A stretch of 64,000 bases of DNA from Gimesia algae. GTDB taxonomy: Bacteria; Planctomycetota; Planctomycetia; Planctomycetales; Planctomycetaceae. The position numbers and the translations under genes were made by a program. A model generated the notes under the pieces. That model saw nothing but the letters and a program-made list of their open reading frames with translations, had not been told where the DNA came from and ran no database searches. The stretch is taken from contig NZ_CP036343.1 in the NCBI RefSeq assembly GCF_007746795.1, positions 5,927,357-5,991,356 on the forward strand, written 5' to 3'. Below, in pieces: positions 26,768 through 36,771 of the stretch (positions are counted from its first letter, which is position 1; every line of letters starts with the position of its first letter).

Positions 26768-27466
26768 TTATAAGGAAACTGCGGGCAGCTTCAACCGGGT
26801 CCGACAGGTATCCAGAATGACGCGTGTGGCACTGGCACCGACGCGGCTCACCCCCAGATCACGAACCTCAAGAAGTTGATCCAGCGTACGGATGCCCCCT
26901 GCCGCTTTGATTTGCACCCGGTCGGGACTGTGTGCCCGCATCAACTTCAAGTCATCCAATGTGACGCCTCCCGTGCCATATCCGGTCGAGGTTTTCACCC
27001 AGTCCACGCGCAGACTGGCACAAATGCGACACAGCCTGATTTTCTGATCTTCGGTCAAATAACAGTTCTCGAAAATCACTTTGATTTTCTGGCCTGACTG
27101 GTGCGCGATTCGGGTGATCGCCCCGATTTCGTTCTCCACATACTTCCAGTCACCACTAAGCACCCGCGAAAGATTGACGACCATGTCCAGTTCTTCACAA
27201 CCATCCAGAATCGCCTGTTCTGCTTCGCGCTGTTTCATAACCACCGTATGTCCCCCATGCGGAAAGCCAATGGTTGTGCTGGGGTGAACTGTGGAATGTT
27301 CCAGAATTTCGGCACATCGCTTGAGGTAAAATGGCATAATACACACACTGGCCACATCATACGCCAACGCCAGTTGACAGCCCGCCTCCAGTTCCGGAAC
27401 AGTTAATATGGGACTTAACAGGGAGTGATCGATCATTTTTGATATTTTTTTAAACTGATCTTCCAT
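26768..27466 (-). CDS. deoC: Deoxyribose-phosphate aldolase
   Basis: DeoC cleaves 2-deoxyribose-5-phosphate to acetaldehyde and glyceraldehyde-3-phosphate in nucleoside catabolism, using a Schiff-base lysine. The 232 residues show the class I aldolase signs: MIDHSLLSP at the start, GFPHGGHTVVMK, ELDMVVNLSRVLSGDW, VIFENCYLT, DWVKTSTGYGTGG with the catalytic Lys, and VQIKAAGGIRT with the second Lys. The frame is open to 27535, but the ATG at 27466 lies five bases after the stop of the upstream epimerase gene and fits the family start. The two genes form an operon. Confidence 0.92.
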   Translation of the reverse strand: MEDQFKKISKMIDHSLLSPILTVPELEAGCQLALAYDVASVCIMPFYLKRCAEILEHSTVHPSTTIGFPHGGHTVVMKQREAEQAILDGCEELDMVVNLSRVLSGDWKYVENEIGAITRIAHQSGQKIKVIFENCYLTEDQKIRLCRICASLRVDWVKTSTGYGTGGVTLDDLKLMRAHSPDRVQIKAAGGIRTLDQLLEVRDLGVSRVGASATRVILDTCRTRLKLPAVSL

Positions 27467-27471
27467 GAGTA

Positions 27472-28395
27472 TTACTCTCGACAGGGAATATAATTTCGCA
27501 GGTAAGTATGACACTGTCTCAACGCAGCCAGACACGATTCTGTGGAGCCTTCATAGGCACGATCCTCAACTTCCACACACACCGGTCCCTGGTAACCAAT
27601 CTCATTCAATTGTGAAAAGAAACTGCCCCAGTCAACCTGACCCAGTCCAGGTAACTTGGGAGTATGATAATCCAGGGGATACGCCATAATTCCTACCTGA
27701 TCCAGCCGATGCTGATCGACACGCACATCCTTGGCATGCACATGGAATATCCGATCGGCAAAATCACGAATAGGAGCCACATAATCCATCTGCATCCACA
27801 CCAGATGGGAAGGATCATAATTCAGGCCAAAATATTTACTGGGAATATCCGCATACATCCGCCGCCAGATCGCAGGAGTGCAGGCCAGATTTTTCCCGCC
27901 CGGCCATTCGTCCTGGGTAAACGACATCGGACAGTTTTCGATACCGATGCGTACCTGTTGCTGTTCCGCAGATTGAATAATCTCAGGCCAGGTCTGCAGA
28001 AAACGAGGCCAGTTCTCATCGACCGACTTTTTCCAGTCCCGGCCGATGAAGGTATTCATGCGATTGATCCCCAGTTTTCCCGATGCGGCGATGACCTTCT
28101 GAATATGCTCCATATACTTACCGGCCTCCTCCGGATCGGGACAGAGAGGATTCGGATAATAGCCCAGCGCACTGATCTCGATACCGAATTCATCGGAGAG
28201 CTGTGAAATGGTCGCGACATCGGAATCGGTAAACTGTTCAGCAGAAATATGGGTAATTCCCGCATAGCGCCGGGAATCGTTTCCTTCAGGCCAGCACATG
28301 ACTTCCACACAATCATAGCCGATTTCTGCTGCCGCCTGAAATACACTGCGTAGATCATAATCTGGTAAAATGGCCGTCACAAACCCCAGTTGCAT
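27472..28395 (-). CDS. Sugar phosphate isomerase/epimerase, xylose-isomerase-like TIM barrel
   Basis: A 307-residue cytoplasmic enzyme of the AP-endonuclease-2/xylose-isomerase-like TIM-barrel family. Metal-site landmarks are IGIENCPM (Glu), NYDPSHLVW (Asp, His), IFHVHAKDV (His, Asp) and [12 protein letters not shown] (Glu). Members epimerise or isomerise keto-sugars and inositol derivatives. It is the promoter-proximal gene of a two-gene operon with deoC, which suggests a sugar breakdown route that ends in aldol cleavage. The substrate is not defined. Confidence 0.88.
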   Translation of the reverse strand: MQLGFVTAILPDYDLRSVFQAAAEIGYDCVEVMCWPEGNDSRRYAGITHISAEQFTDSDVATISQLSDEFGIEISALGYYPNPLCPDPEEAGKYMEHIQKVIAASGKLGINRMNTFIGRDWKKSVDENWPRFLQTWPEIIQSAEQQQVRIGIENCPMSFTQDEWPGGKNLACTPAIWRRMYADIPSKYFGLNYDPSHLVWMQMDYVAPIRDFADRIFHVHAKDVRVDQHRLDQVGIMAYPLDYHTPKLPGLGQVDWGSFFSQLNEIGYQGPVCVEVEDRAYEGSTESCLAALRQCHTYLRNYIPCRE

Positions 28396-28581
28396 TCTCT
28401 AATCCTCCCTGCTGCCGATAGTGTGAGTCTTTCCGGAAAACCTGCTTCCGAGACTGATATCATAAGCAACTAAGAAGAACAGGTCTACAACCCGAAACAG
28501 AAACGGTCAAGTTCAAAGCGGCTGTAACATGATGGGGGGAGGCAGTTGTGACTGAATCAAGCAGTCAAACAGCAGGTGGGG

Positions 28582-29004
28582 TTACCAGATTTCTTTCAGG
28601 TTAAATTCGTAAGCCTGCATACGGCGGCCTGCTCCGAATTCTTCCGGGGATTCTGCCAGGACACGCACCCAGACACGCTCGCCTTGGTATTTCCCTTCAA
28701 TGGAAATATGGCAACCTAACTGATCATCATAATCGACGGGTAATGCCTGCCAGTATAAAGTCTCTACTTCCTCAAATATCTCACCCAGATTGAGGATATT
28801 GAAGCAGAACTTGGAAGGCGCCAGGACACCGTCCCACTCGCCACCGACAATCTCGGTATTGGATGCAAACAATGACACTTCCCACTCGTTGCGGCTACTG
28901 TTGTGGAAATAATGACATCCGATCGGCGAAAGCATATCGACATCATACATCAGCGATGCCACTTGATTTGCCATTGTTTTCAGCCATGAAGGTGGGGCAG
29001 GCAT
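28582..29004 (-). CDS. Conserved hypothetical protein
   Basis: A 140-residue soluble protein without a signal peptide or recognisable domain. It is rich in aromatic and acidic residues (HNSSRNEWEVSLFASN, GGEWDGVLAPSKFCFN, EEVETLYWQALPVDYDDQLG) and has a mixed alpha/beta pattern. It stands alone with about 190 bp before the epimerase gene and 540 bp before the tadC gene. It is probably real because of its regular codon use and length. Function unknown. Confidence 0.65.
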   Translation of the reverse strand: MPAPPSWLKTMANQVASLMYDVDMLSPIGCHYFHNSSRNEWEVSLFASNTEIVGGEWDGVLAPSKFCFNILNLGEIFEEVETLYWQALPVDYDDQLGCHISIEGKYQGERVWVRVLAESPEEFGAGRRMQAYEFNLKEIW

Positions 29005-29469
29005 CTGAAGTATTCAATCTAGTAACTGGTCTGGAAGTTGGGTGAATGACTTTATCCGCAGTTAATCAATTTACACTTGAACTCAGGTAACGACAAATGA
29101 AGTGTTTTCACACGACAACCTGTTTCCCGGTTTAAATGCAACTAATCTAATCAATGGAAGTGCCTTGCCTGAGGCTACGTTTTATTTAGCCATATTTCTT
29201 GCTGCAAGACAGCAATCCAGCGAATATTCGAAAGTGAGTTGTTTCATCGAACTACGTACTCAAACACTCTCGAATGCCCGATTCAGGGATTACTGTCGCA
29301 AAAAAAGTGCCAAAGAGAGATTGATAAAAGAATTAGTGACTGACGCCGTTTTGTTAATCAGTAATCGTTAAATATCTCGCTGCCTTAGTTCTGAAAAGCA
29401 ATTAAACTGAAAGGGATTCTTTCAGAAAATAAGTCGTAGATCGGACAGGTGAGATTGTGTGTAAAAAAA
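29005..29469. other. Intergenic region, no gene recognised
   Basis: About 465 bp, AT-rich. An open frame at 29102-29371 (89 codons) has no homology signal, signal peptide or ribosome-binding site that I can see, and I do not call it. The right boundary is the terminator of the tad genes. Confidence 0.4.
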
Positions 29470-29507
29470 TAAACACCTTTGATTCACAGAATGTTCAAAG
29501 GTGTTTA
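29461..29507 (-). terminator. Rho-independent terminator of the cpaF-tadB-tadC genes
   Basis: TAAACACCTTTG and CAAAGGTGTTTA make a perfect 12-bp stem with a 14-base loop (29470-29507). Read on the minus strand it runs into ATTTTTTTAC. It lies 40 bp after the tadC stop. Confidence 0.92.
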
Positions 29508-29546
29508 CATTTTGTTGTTTTCAGGAAACAGCAGCGGCGTTTCTAA

Positions 29547-30473
29547 TCAACTTGTCAGAAGTCCATTGATCATCATAATCGCAGCCGGCCCTACCAGTAC
29601 CACAAAGATACCAGGGAAAATAAACAGCACCAGTGGGAAGATCATCTTAACGGCTGTCATCGCCGCCTGCTCTTCGGCCAGCTGGCTGCGTTTCACGCGC
29701 ATACTGTCTGACTGCACACGTAAAGCCTGGGCAATCGACGAACCAAATTTATCAGCCTGAATCAGAATCGCCGCCAATGCCCGCATATCATCCACACCGC
29801 TGCGAATACCCAGATCATGCAATACTTCCCGTCGTGGACGCCCCATCTGTAATTGCAGATTACACAAGGCAAACTCACTGCACACATCAGGCGCGGTCTC
29901 TTCCAGCTCCTCAGAAACCCGTCGCATGGCGGCATCCAGCCCCAGACCAGCCTCCACGCACACCACCAGCAGATCCAGCGCATCAGGCAGTGACAGAAAA
30001 ATACGTTCTACCCGCCCCTTAACCAGTAGACGCAGTATAATTTCAGGAAGATAAAAGCCGATTCCCCCGGCAATCACCAGAGAAGTCCAGCCATTTTGAG
30101 ACATCCCAAAGTTATAAAAGCCATAGCCCGACCCCAGCAACACTCCCAGGAGACCTAACGCAACTTTTAACGAGAGAAAGATGGAAGGAGCCGCTTCTGA
30201 ATTATAACCGGCATTCGCCAGTCGCACTTTTAACTGATTTTCTTCCAGTTCCGATTTTGGTGTTAAAGCCTTCGAGAGTGCGGGAGCTGCCTTTTCTAAC
30301 AACGAACTGGTTGAATTCGCATCATCGGGATTATTGCGCAAATGGGGATTTCGTAATTCATCCAGCCGCTCGTTGGCACGTGAATGATCTGAATTCAGTT
30401 TGTTGATCAGGGCAATCACCCCCACAATCACCATTCCGAATATAGCCCATGGTATTAATTGAACAAAGTCCAT
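29547..30473 (-). CDS. tadC: TadC-like inner-membrane platform protein (T2SS-F family)
   Basis: A 308-residue integral membrane protein of the Flp/Tad pilus (type IVc) system. It partners TadB to form the inner-membrane platform driven by the CpaF ATPase. The N-terminal helix (LIPWAIFGMVIVGVIALI) precedes a cytoplasmic segment and a T2SSF domain (LPDALDLLVVCVEAGLGLDAAMRRVSEE, then SDSMRVKRSQLAEEQ). Terminal helices follow (IFPLVLFIFPGIFVVLVGPA). The frame is open seven codons upstream. GGAGAA about ten bases before the ATG at 30473 selects that start. Gene order cpaF-tadB-tadC is standard. Confidence 0.9.
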   Translation of the reverse strand: MDFVQLIPWAIFGMVIVGVIALINKLNSDHSRANERLDELRNPHLRNNPDDANSTSSLLEKAAPALSKALTPKSELEENQLKVRLANAGYNSEAAPSIFLSLKVALGLLGVLLGSGYGFYNFGMSQNGWTSLVIAGGIGFYLPEIILRLLVKGRVERIFLSLPDALDLLVVCVEAGLGLDAAMRRVSEELEETAPDVCSEFALCNLQLQMGRPRREVLHDLGIRSGVDDMRALAAILIQADKFGSSIAQALRVQSDSMRVKRSQLAEEQAAMTAVKMIFPLVLFIFPGIFVVLVGPAAIMMINGLLTS

Positions 30474-30565
30474 GTTTAATTCTCCAACATACAACGAATG
30501 AAATCAGCAGTCATGTTATTTCAGATATCTATTCACCTGGCAAAATCCGACGGATTCCAGTCTGA

Positions 30566-31537
30566 TCAGATTTTGATATTTACAATCTTTTTAATCCACA
30601 AGGCGCCCAACACCTGCAGTACGATACCACCGGCAATCATTTTCCGCCCCATTTCATCCGTGAACAGGAGCATCACATAATCGGGATTGAGATAGTAAAC
30701 AGCAAAGAACAATGCAATCGGCAAAGCCATCAGCACGACTCCACTGATACGACCTTCCCCCGTCAAAGCCTGGACCTGTCCCATGATTTTAAACCGTTGT
30801 CTGATGATGTAACCGATTTTGTCCAGAATCTCAGCCAGGTCACCCCCGGCCTGCCTCTGGATGACAACCGCTGTCACAAAGAACTTCAAGTCCAGGTTCG
30901 GCATCCGCTTCAGCATGCTTTTCAATGCTGCATCAATGGGAACACCCAGATTCTGTTCTTCATACGCTAACGCAAATTCTGTAGAAATCGGTGGCGGCAT
31001 TTCCTGAACCACAACGCTGAGCCCGGAGGATAAACTGTGCCCGGAACGTAACGCACGCCCCACCAGTTCCAGTGCATCAGGTAACTGTTGCCCGAATTTT
31101 TTGAATCGCCGATTGCGACGGAACAACAGCCACATAAACGGCAAAACCCCAGCTCCCATTGCTGCCACTGGGCAAAAGGGACCAGGTGCATTCGTGAACC
31201 AGGCGACAGCAAAACCCAGCGAACCGCAAACTGCGGTCATTAGTAGAAATGTGTCTGCTTTGAACGGCGCTTCAGCCTGCTCCAACAGCAGCTTGATATT
31301 TCCAAACTTCTCAAACAGGTGTGCCACCTGATCAGACAGGCTGTTCAAGCCTCCCTTCACAAATTCTTCTTTGAGCAACGAGGCCGACTCTTCCGTTGAT
31401 TTCTTTTTGCCAGTAATGACGGCCAGACGATCTTCAGCCTTGCTGGATGAAAAATCCTTAATAACGAAGATGACGGCCCCTGCAAAAGCCATCATTCCCA
31501 GAAATGCAGCGATGGAGATGATGAGTGTCTGATCCAT
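30566..31537 (-). CDS. tadB: TadB-like inner-membrane platform protein (T2SS-F family)
   Basis: A 323-residue membrane protein of the Tad pilus machinery. It has an N-terminal helix (LIISIAAFLGMMAFAGAVIFVI), a cytoplasmic linker, a pair of helices around residues 95-140 and the T2SSF domain (LPDALELVGRALRSGHSLSSGLSVVVQEM, then AEILDKIGYIIRQRFKIMGQVQALTGEGRISG as further landmarks). Two C-terminal helices follow. It is encoded between cpaF and tadC with 61 and 92 bp gaps. The pilin, secretin and assembly genes are not in this window. Confidence 0.9.
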   Translation of the reverse strand: MDQTLIISIAAFLGMMAFAGAVIFVIKDFSSSKAEDRLAVITGKKKSTEESASLLKEEFVKGGLNSLSDQVAHLFEKFGNIKLLLEQAEAPFKADTFLLMTAVCGSLGFAVAWFTNAPGPFCPVAAMGAGVLPFMWLLFRRNRRFKKFGQQLPDALELVGRALRSGHSLSSGLSVVVQEMPPPISTEFALAYEEQNLGVPIDAALKSMLKRMPNLDLKFFVTAVVIQRQAGGDLAEILDKIGYIIRQRFKIMGQVQALTGEGRISGVVLMALPIALFFAVYYLNPDYVMLLFTDEMGRKMIAGGIVLQVLGALWIKKIVNIKI

Positions 31538-31598
31538 CTCGGATTACCTTTATCGTTTGAAAAGTCGTGTTTTATATCTGTTAAAAACAGTATTTATT

Positions 31599-32915
31599 TC
31601 AGCCCTGCAAGACGCGATTGGCAAACAGGTTCCCTGGCAGACGAACACCTGCTGCCTCCAGTCGATCCATGAATGCCGGTCGTACTCCGGTTGCTTCAAA
31701 ATGACCAAAAGCTCTACCGTCAGCATCAATGCCGTCCTGAATGAACAGGAAAATATCCTGCATAATCACAGTGTCCTGTTCCATGTTCAGAACCTCTGTC
31801 ACGTGGGTTACCTTTCGAGGCCCCCCCTGCAGTCGGTTCACCTGAATAATCAGATCGACGGCGGAAGCGAATTGTTGCCGCAACGCTTTTAGAGGCAGTT
31901 CCACTCCCCCCATCGTAATCATGGTTTCCAGACGGGATACAGCATCGCGGGGAGAGTTGGCGTGAATGGTGGTCAGTGAACCTTCGTGACCGGTATTCAT
32001 CGCCTGTAACATGTCCAGTGATTCACCGCCACGGCATTCCCCGATGATGATCCGGTCCGGTCGCATACGCAATGCGTTTTTCACCAGGTCCGTTGCGGAG
32101 ATCGCACCTTTGCCTTCAATGTTGGGAGGACGGGTTTCCAGGCGTAAAATATGTTCCTGTTGGAGTTGAAGTTCCGCCGCATCTTCGATCGTAATTACAC
32201 GGTGGTCACTCTGAATAAATCCCGATAATGTATTTAACAGCGTCGTTTTACCAGAGCCGGTACCACCACTGATGATGGTATTAATGCGTGCTTTAATGGC
32301 TCCTTCCAGCAGCATGGCGATTTCCGGAGTAAACGCCCCGAACCGCAGCAGATCTTCCAGCCCCAGCGGATTCGATCCGAATTTACGAATCGTTAACGAG
32401 GGACCATCCAGTGCCAGCGGAGGGATGACGGCATTCAATCGCGAGCCATCAGGCAGACGGGCGTCAACCAGCGGAGAAGTTTCATCCACACGTCGTCCGA
32501 CCTTGGAAACAATCCGGTCGAGGATCTGCAGTAAATGCTGATTATCGCGGAATACGACATTGGAACGTTCAATCCGTCCATTCTTTTCCACGAACACATG
32601 CTTGGGACCGTTGATCATGATATCCGCAATATCCTGATCTTTGAGCAGCAGTTCGAGTGGCCCGAAACCAAAGGTCTCGTCCAGAATCTCTTCAATCAAC
32701 CGCTCCCGTTCAGAACGGTTGAGCAGTGGATTTTCCGTATCACACAAATGCTCGATGACCAGTCGGATTTCCCGACGCAGTGAATCACCTTCCAGATCAC
32801 CCACACGAGACAGGTCCAGTTTTTCAACCAGCTTGCCATGAATCAGTCGTTTCAGATCATCAAAAGCCATATTGGAATCGGCGTGCGAAAAGCCAGTAGC
32901 TGCCATCTTATTCAT
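31599..32915 (-). CDS. cpaF: CpaF/TadA-family type IV/II secretion ATPase
   Basis: A 438-residue hexameric cytoplasmic ATPase that powers Flp/Tad pilus assembly. The N-terminal helical domain precedes the ATPase domain. GGTGSGKT (217-224) is the Walker A motif. [12 protein letters not shown] is the Asp-box-like segment. [37 protein letters not shown] covers Walker B and the His box (key residues D, E and H). It is the promoter-proximal gene of cpaF-tadB-tadC, which ends at the 29461-29507 terminator. It is also called TadA; the family call is firm. Confidence 0.93.
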   Translation of the reverse strand: MNKMAATGFSHADSNMAFDDLKRLIHGKLVEKLDLSRVGDLEGDSLRREIRLVIEHLCDTENPLLNRSERERLIEEILDETFGFGPLELLLKDQDIADIMINGPKHVFVEKNGRIERSNVVFRDNQHLLQILDRIVSKVGRRVDETSPLVDARLPDGSRLNAVIPPLALDGPSLTIRKFGSNPLGLEDLLRFGAFTPEIAMLLEGAIKARINTIISGGTGSGKTTLLNTLSGFIQSDHRVITIEDAAELQLQQEHILRLETRPPNIEGKGAISATDLVKNALRMRPDRIIIGECRGGESLDMLQAMNTGHEGSLTTIHANSPRDAVSRLETMITMGGVELPLKALRQQFASAVDLIIQVNRLQGGPRKVTHVTEVLNMEQDTVIMQDIFLFIQDGIDADGRAFGHFEATGVRPAFMDRLEAAGVRLPGNLFANRVLQG

Positions 32916-33353
32916 AACTCCTTGAAGTTGTGTCTTTTATTTCAAAACCAGAATGTTCTGTCCGACATCGACATCCGCGATCACATCAGATTTCCAGAGA
33001 GATGTGAGGGTTTTTCAGTTTAAATTTAGTTCATAAAATGACATCAAGTCGGCTTAAGAATAAAATGTGGCTGAAAAGCAGCATCTCTGCATCAGATAAA
33101 GCTGGTGTGACTTAACGATTCTGCCGATGATGTCCTCTCTATGCTCTCTGAGGATCAATCCGGTTGATCCCATCGCAATCCTGATGGACCATAAGATTGC
33201 TATATTCAGCTGCTTTTCACACCTGCGAGGTGGATTTTCATGAGTGTCACAACAGAAAATCAGATACTTCCAGCATCCCCCCTGCTGCGCTCTGACATAC
33301 AGCAGCAGTAATCCCTGACGGTATTACCGTTACAATCCAGAAAAGTAAAAACA
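32916..33353. other. Divergent region between cpaF and the glycosyltransferase
   Basis: 438 bp. Apart from a 23-codon frame with a good ribosome-binding site at 33240-33311 (described separately), nothing coding is visible. Promoters for both flanking genes should lie here, but I could not place a convincing box pair. Confidence 0.4.
33240..33311 (+). CDS. Possible short leader peptide upstream of the glycosyltransferase
   Basis: ATG at 33240 is preceded by GAGGTGG about six bases away. It opens a 23-codon frame (MSVTTENQILPASPLL and so on) that ends in TAA at 33309, 42 bp before the glycosyltransferase start and in the same frame. It could be a leader ORF, or an upstream extension lost to a stop. 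Chance is not excluded. Confidence 0.25.
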   Translation: MSVTTENQILPASPLLRSDIQQQ

Positions 33354-34487
33354 TTGCTGCAATTATCAATCATTATTCCAACTTATTGCGAAGCGGAAAA
33401 TCTGACGGTACTCATCCCGCGTGTGAACCATGCGCTGACTGATGCCGGACTGGATGCGGAAATCATTGTGGTCGATGACGACAGCCCGGATGGGACAATT
33501 CAGGTTTGTAAAGAACTGGCTGAAAACTTTCCCCTCCGATTGATCACACGCAAAAAAGAACGTGGACTCTCCACCGCCGTGATAGCAGGACTGGATGCAG
33601 CAACAGGAGACATCCTGCTGGTCATGGATGCAGACCTTTCCCATCCTCCCGAAAAAATTCCGGAACTGGTATCAGCACTTAATCAGCCGCAGACGGACTT
33701 TGTGATTGGCAGCCGCTATATCGAGGGAGGCTCTACCGACCAAAGTTGGGGCTGGTTCAGAAAATGGAATTCACGGGTGGCAACCTGGTTATCCCGCCCT
33801 TTCACCAAAGCGAGTGACCCCCTGGCCGGTTTCTTTGCACTTAAACGACAGAGCTTTTTGAAGTCTCGCCAGATCCTGAATCCGGTGGGATACAAAATTG
33901 GATTGGAACTCATCGTCAAGAGCCGATGTCAAAACGTGACCGAAATCCCGATCGATTTTGCGGATCGAGTGGCGGGGACCAGTAAGCTCTCATTCAAGGA
34001 ACAGCTGCGCTACCTGAAACATCTCAAACGACTCTTCGATTTCAAATTTCAGAACTATGCCTATTTCCTCCAGTTCGCACTGATTGGGCTTACGGGAGTC
34101 TTTGTTAATCTGCAGATGCTTGCCCTGCTCTCAAACTGGATGATTTCTCCAATCGCAGTGGCACTGGCGATCTGGACCTCCATGAGCACAAACTTCCTGC
34201 TCAACCGGAATATCACCTTCTCGTATGCGAAGCATGCACCAATACTGAAACAGTATCTGAGATATTGTGGCAGTTGCCTGACAGGGGCCATCTTTAACTG
34301 GCTGACGACGATGGTCCTCAGCCGGTCCTTCCAGTTCTTTGAGAAGCGAATCCTGCTGGCGGCATTTATTGGGATTCTTGTCGGCATGGGCTTCAATTTT
34401 CTACTCTGCCGATACCTGGTTTTCTCCAAGCACAAACCAGCAGACGAAACAACACTCACCGATAAGGAACTCAGGCATACAGAGTAA
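33354..34487 (+). CDS. DPM1-like glycosyltransferase 2 with C-terminal GtrA domain
   Basis: A 377-residue membrane protein. The GT2 domain (about 1-235) starts LSIIIPTYCEAENL and has VVDDDSPDG (Asp41-43) and VMDADLSHP (Asp92, Asp94), the nucleotide-sugar and metal sites of polyprenyl-phosphate sugar synthases. A four-helix GtrA flippase-like domain follows (FALIGLTGVFVNLQML, IWTSMSTNFLLNRNITF, FIGILVGMGFNFLLCRYLVF). Together they would make and translocate a lipid-linked sugar for glycan decoration. No ATG fits; the TTG at 33354 starts directly before the conserved strand. Confidence 0.88.
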   Translation: MLQLSIIIPTYCEAENLTVLIPRVNHALTDAGLDAEIIVVDDDSPDGTIQVCKELAENFPLRLITRKKERGLSTAVIAGLDAATGDILLVMDADLSHPPEKIPELVSALNQPQTDFVIGSRYIEGGSTDQSWGWFRKWNSRVATWLSRPFTKASDPLAGFFALKRQSFLKSRQILNPVGYKIGLELIVKSRCQNVTEIPIDFADRVAGTSKLSFKEQLRYLKHLKRLFDFKFQNYAYFLQFALIGLTGVFVNLQMLALLSNWMISPIAVALAIWTSMSTNFLLNRNITFSYAKHAPILKQYLRYCGSCLTGAIFNWLTTMVLSRSFQFFEKRILLAAFIGILVGMGFNFLLCRYLVFSKHKPADETTLTDKELRHTE

Positions 34488-34536
34488 ATAGCACCTGTAG
34501 CGCGTCAGATACTTTCTGTTCCAAACCCTGAACCTG

Positions 34537-35358
34537 TCAGCCTGGCAGATCATCCTGCTGTGGAGGCTGACGTTTCTGTTGCTGGGCGACTTTTCTTTGA
34601 AACTGCTCAAAGGAATGCGTCAATGAATCCAGCAGGCGAGGAATATTCGGCGCGGCCAGATGAACGCGGGCAGACACACACGAACGGGGGAAAAACGTGG
34701 TAATGAAATCGAATGAAAATTCCGTCGCCGAGTGTCCAATCCGAACGGCATTCGCATACGCGCCGCACAGCATTTCATCGGGCAGCTTCAATTCATCATA
34801 CAGTTCTTCTGCTGAAGGTGGTTTCTGGGCAGATTCTACCGGGCTGATCTTGGTTTCTGAAGCCTCCTGATTACCGGATTCTGGAGTTCTTGTCTCTCCG
34901 ACGACTCCCGCTCCGCCCGCAGCCGCACCCGAAACGGAATCCGCAACCGAAGATGCAGGCTTCTCCGTTTCAGAAGTTTCGATACCTGCTCCGACATTGA
35001 TGGATTCAGAGGAACCAGTCACCGCGGGAGGCAAAGGCGTAGGGATGACAGGAGTTCCAAACCGATTTTCGTAGTTCGTCAAATTGTCGCGGAGTGCACG
35101 TATCATCTGGGGAACCACTCCGATCGGTAGTACGACCCGTGCGACAACCTGCTGAGGCGTGGAAATTCGTAACAGAAAATCGAGAATAAATTCGTGGCCT
35201 CCCTGCAGCACGACAGCTCCCGTACTGAAAACGCCACGCGAGACACCTTCCGGTACACGGGCACTGACCTGGGAATGCCTGATCTCCTGCGTATGGCGTT
35301 CCGGGTTGAATTCGGGAGAATCATCATTATCTTCTGCTGGCGTCGGATTATCACTCAT
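34537..35358 (-). CDS. Protein with two DUF3467-like domains
   Basis: A 273-residue cytoplasmic protein with an internal duplication. Half 1 (about 30-100) reads EGVSRGVFSTGAVVLQ, EFILDFLLR and LPIGVVPQMIRALRDNLTNYE. Half 2 (about 185-260) reads LCGAYANAVRIGHSATEFSFDF and APNIPRLLDSLTHSFEQFQ. Both follow the DUF3467 pattern of a small beta/alpha domain. They are joined by a low-complexity Ala/Ser/Glu/Pro linker. DUF3467 proteins usually have one copy and unknown function. It lies before ispH on the same strand but is separated by 136 bp. Confidence 0.7.
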   Translation of the reverse strand: MSDNPTPAEDNDDSPEFNPERHTQEIRHSQVSARVPEGVSRGVFSTGAVVLQGGHEFILDFLLRISTPQQVVARVVLPIGVVPQMIRALRDNLTNYENRFGTPVIPTPLPPAVTGSSESINVGAGIETSETEKPASSVADSVSGAAAGGAGVVGETRTPESGNQEASETKISPVESAQKPPSAEELYDELKLPDEMLCGAYANAVRIGHSATEFSFDFITTFFPRSCVSARVHLAAPNIPRLLDSLTHSFEQFQRKVAQQQKRQPPQQDDLPG

Positions 35359-35494
35359 GGCTACTGTTTCATTCTTTCAGGATTCTCTACGGTCTTGCGA
35401 CTCTAAGATCTTGGTTTACAATAATCATAGTAGGGTCTCGGACGACACTCAGCAAACCAGGCAGAGCATTTTGATCATTTCCAACGATCTGATA

Positions 35495-36427
35495 CTACGT
35501 CTGAATAGCTCGTAATTCTTTGGGGAGGGGAAATCGAACTGATTCCTTGCGGACAATCGCGTTTTCGATTTCTGCCTGATATTGATCTTCCAGGAATTGA
35601 ATCAGTTCCTGCACAACGACTTCGGGGGCACTGGCACCCGCTGTGATCAGAACCGTTTCTGCCTGCTCGAACCATTCCGGTAGTACTTCTTCTACTCCAT
35701 CGATCAGAAAGGCGGGCTTGCCGGCAGTCTTACCAATTTCCATTAATCGCTTGCTGTTGGAACTGTTCTGACTTCCGAGGACGAGTACCAGGTCCACTCG
35801 TGATACCAGTTCAGAGACTGCTTCCTGACGATTTGTGGTGGCATAACAGATATCTTCCTTCGGTGGACTTTCGATGGAAGGATATTTTTCCTTGAGACTG
35901 CGAATCACGCGGCCCGCTTCTTCCACACTTAAAGTGGTCTGTGTCAGAAAAGCCAGTCGCGCCCCGTCAGGAAATTTCAACGCAGCGACTTCCTCCGGTG
36001 TTTCGATCAGAGTAATGCTTTCGGGAGCTTCCCCCATTGTGCCAATGACTTCGTCGTGTCCCTCATGACCAATCAAAATGATATGATAACCAGCGTCCGC
36101 ATACTTGATGGCTTCGGTATGCACCTTGGTCACCAGCGGGCAGGTTGCATCGATCGTGCGAATTTTGCGTTCACGTGCTTCGTTTCGAATCACCGGGGAC
36201 ACACCATGCGCGCTGAAAACCAGAATAGAATTTTCCGGTACTTCACTCACCGCATTGACAAAAGTGACCCCCTGATCCGTAAAACGATTCACGACATATT
36301 TATTATGTACGATCTCATGATAGACATAGACATTGCTGCCAAAAATGCGAATGACTTCTTCAAGACATTCGATTGCCATATTCACACCCGCGCAGAAACC
36401 GCGGGGATTCGCCAGAATTACTTTCAT
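35495..36427 (-). CDS. ispH: 4-hydroxy-3-methylbut-2-enyl diphosphate reductase
   Basis: IspH (LytB) is the 4Fe-4S enzyme of the last MEP step, giving IPP and DMAPP. The 310 residues start MKVILANPRGFCAGV, with cluster Cys12. They contain DATCPLVTKVH (second Cys), EDICYATTNRQEAV (third Cys), SQNSSNSKRL for diphosphate binding and TAGASAPEVVV. The frame stays open to 36559, but the extra residues do not resemble the family. The ATG at 36427 gives the canonical N-terminus. Intergenic gaps on both sides suggest a monocistronic gene. Confidence 0.95.
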   Translation of the reverse strand: MKVILANPRGFCAGVNMAIECLEEVIRIFGSNVYVYHEIVHNKYVVNRFTDQGVTFVNAVSEVPENSILVFSAHGVSPVIRNEARERKIRTIDATCPLVTKVHTEAIKYADAGYHIILIGHEGHDEVIGTMGEAPESITLIETPEEVAALKFPDGARLAFLTQTTLSVEEAGRVIRSLKEKYPSIESPPKEDICYATTNRQEAVSELVSRVDLVLVLGSQNSSNSKRLMEIGKTAGKPAFLIDGVEEVLPEWFEQAETVLITAGASAPEVVVQELIQFLEDQYQAEIENAIVRKESVRFPLPKELRAIQT

Positions 36428-36771
36428 TGATTTTGTTCCAGTAGCACAGAAATTCGATTTCTTATTTCTGTTGAGGGGCGTCGTGTCCCAATCCCCAAAT
36501 ATTGGCAGAGGTGAAGTCCCGTCTGCAATGATGTGAAGCGTCAACGCTATCAGAAGCAATCCCTCTGACTGCCTCAGCTTCTATTCTATGCTGATCACGA
36601 AGCGAAACCAGATCCGGGAAGTTGATTTTTCCCACTTTCAACAAAGGAAAACCGGTTTTTTGCTTATTTCGGGCGAGAAACAGATGCTTTCACCAACTGC
36701 TGGCAGACTGACACGCGCAGCGACACACCATGTCGGGTCCAGATCAGTAAGTGATTTTCTGAAAATCAGTC
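36428..36771. other. Intergenic region between ispH and glmS
   Basis: 344 bp on the downstream side of glmS and upstream of ispH. No gene, strong hairpin or repeat stands out. Confidence 0.4.

Noticed and set aside
29102-29371. Plus-strand frame of 89 codons between the 28582 gene and the tad terminator
   Set aside because: No ribosome-binding site, signal peptide, domain or conserved pattern; AT-rich composition makes chance open frames likely.
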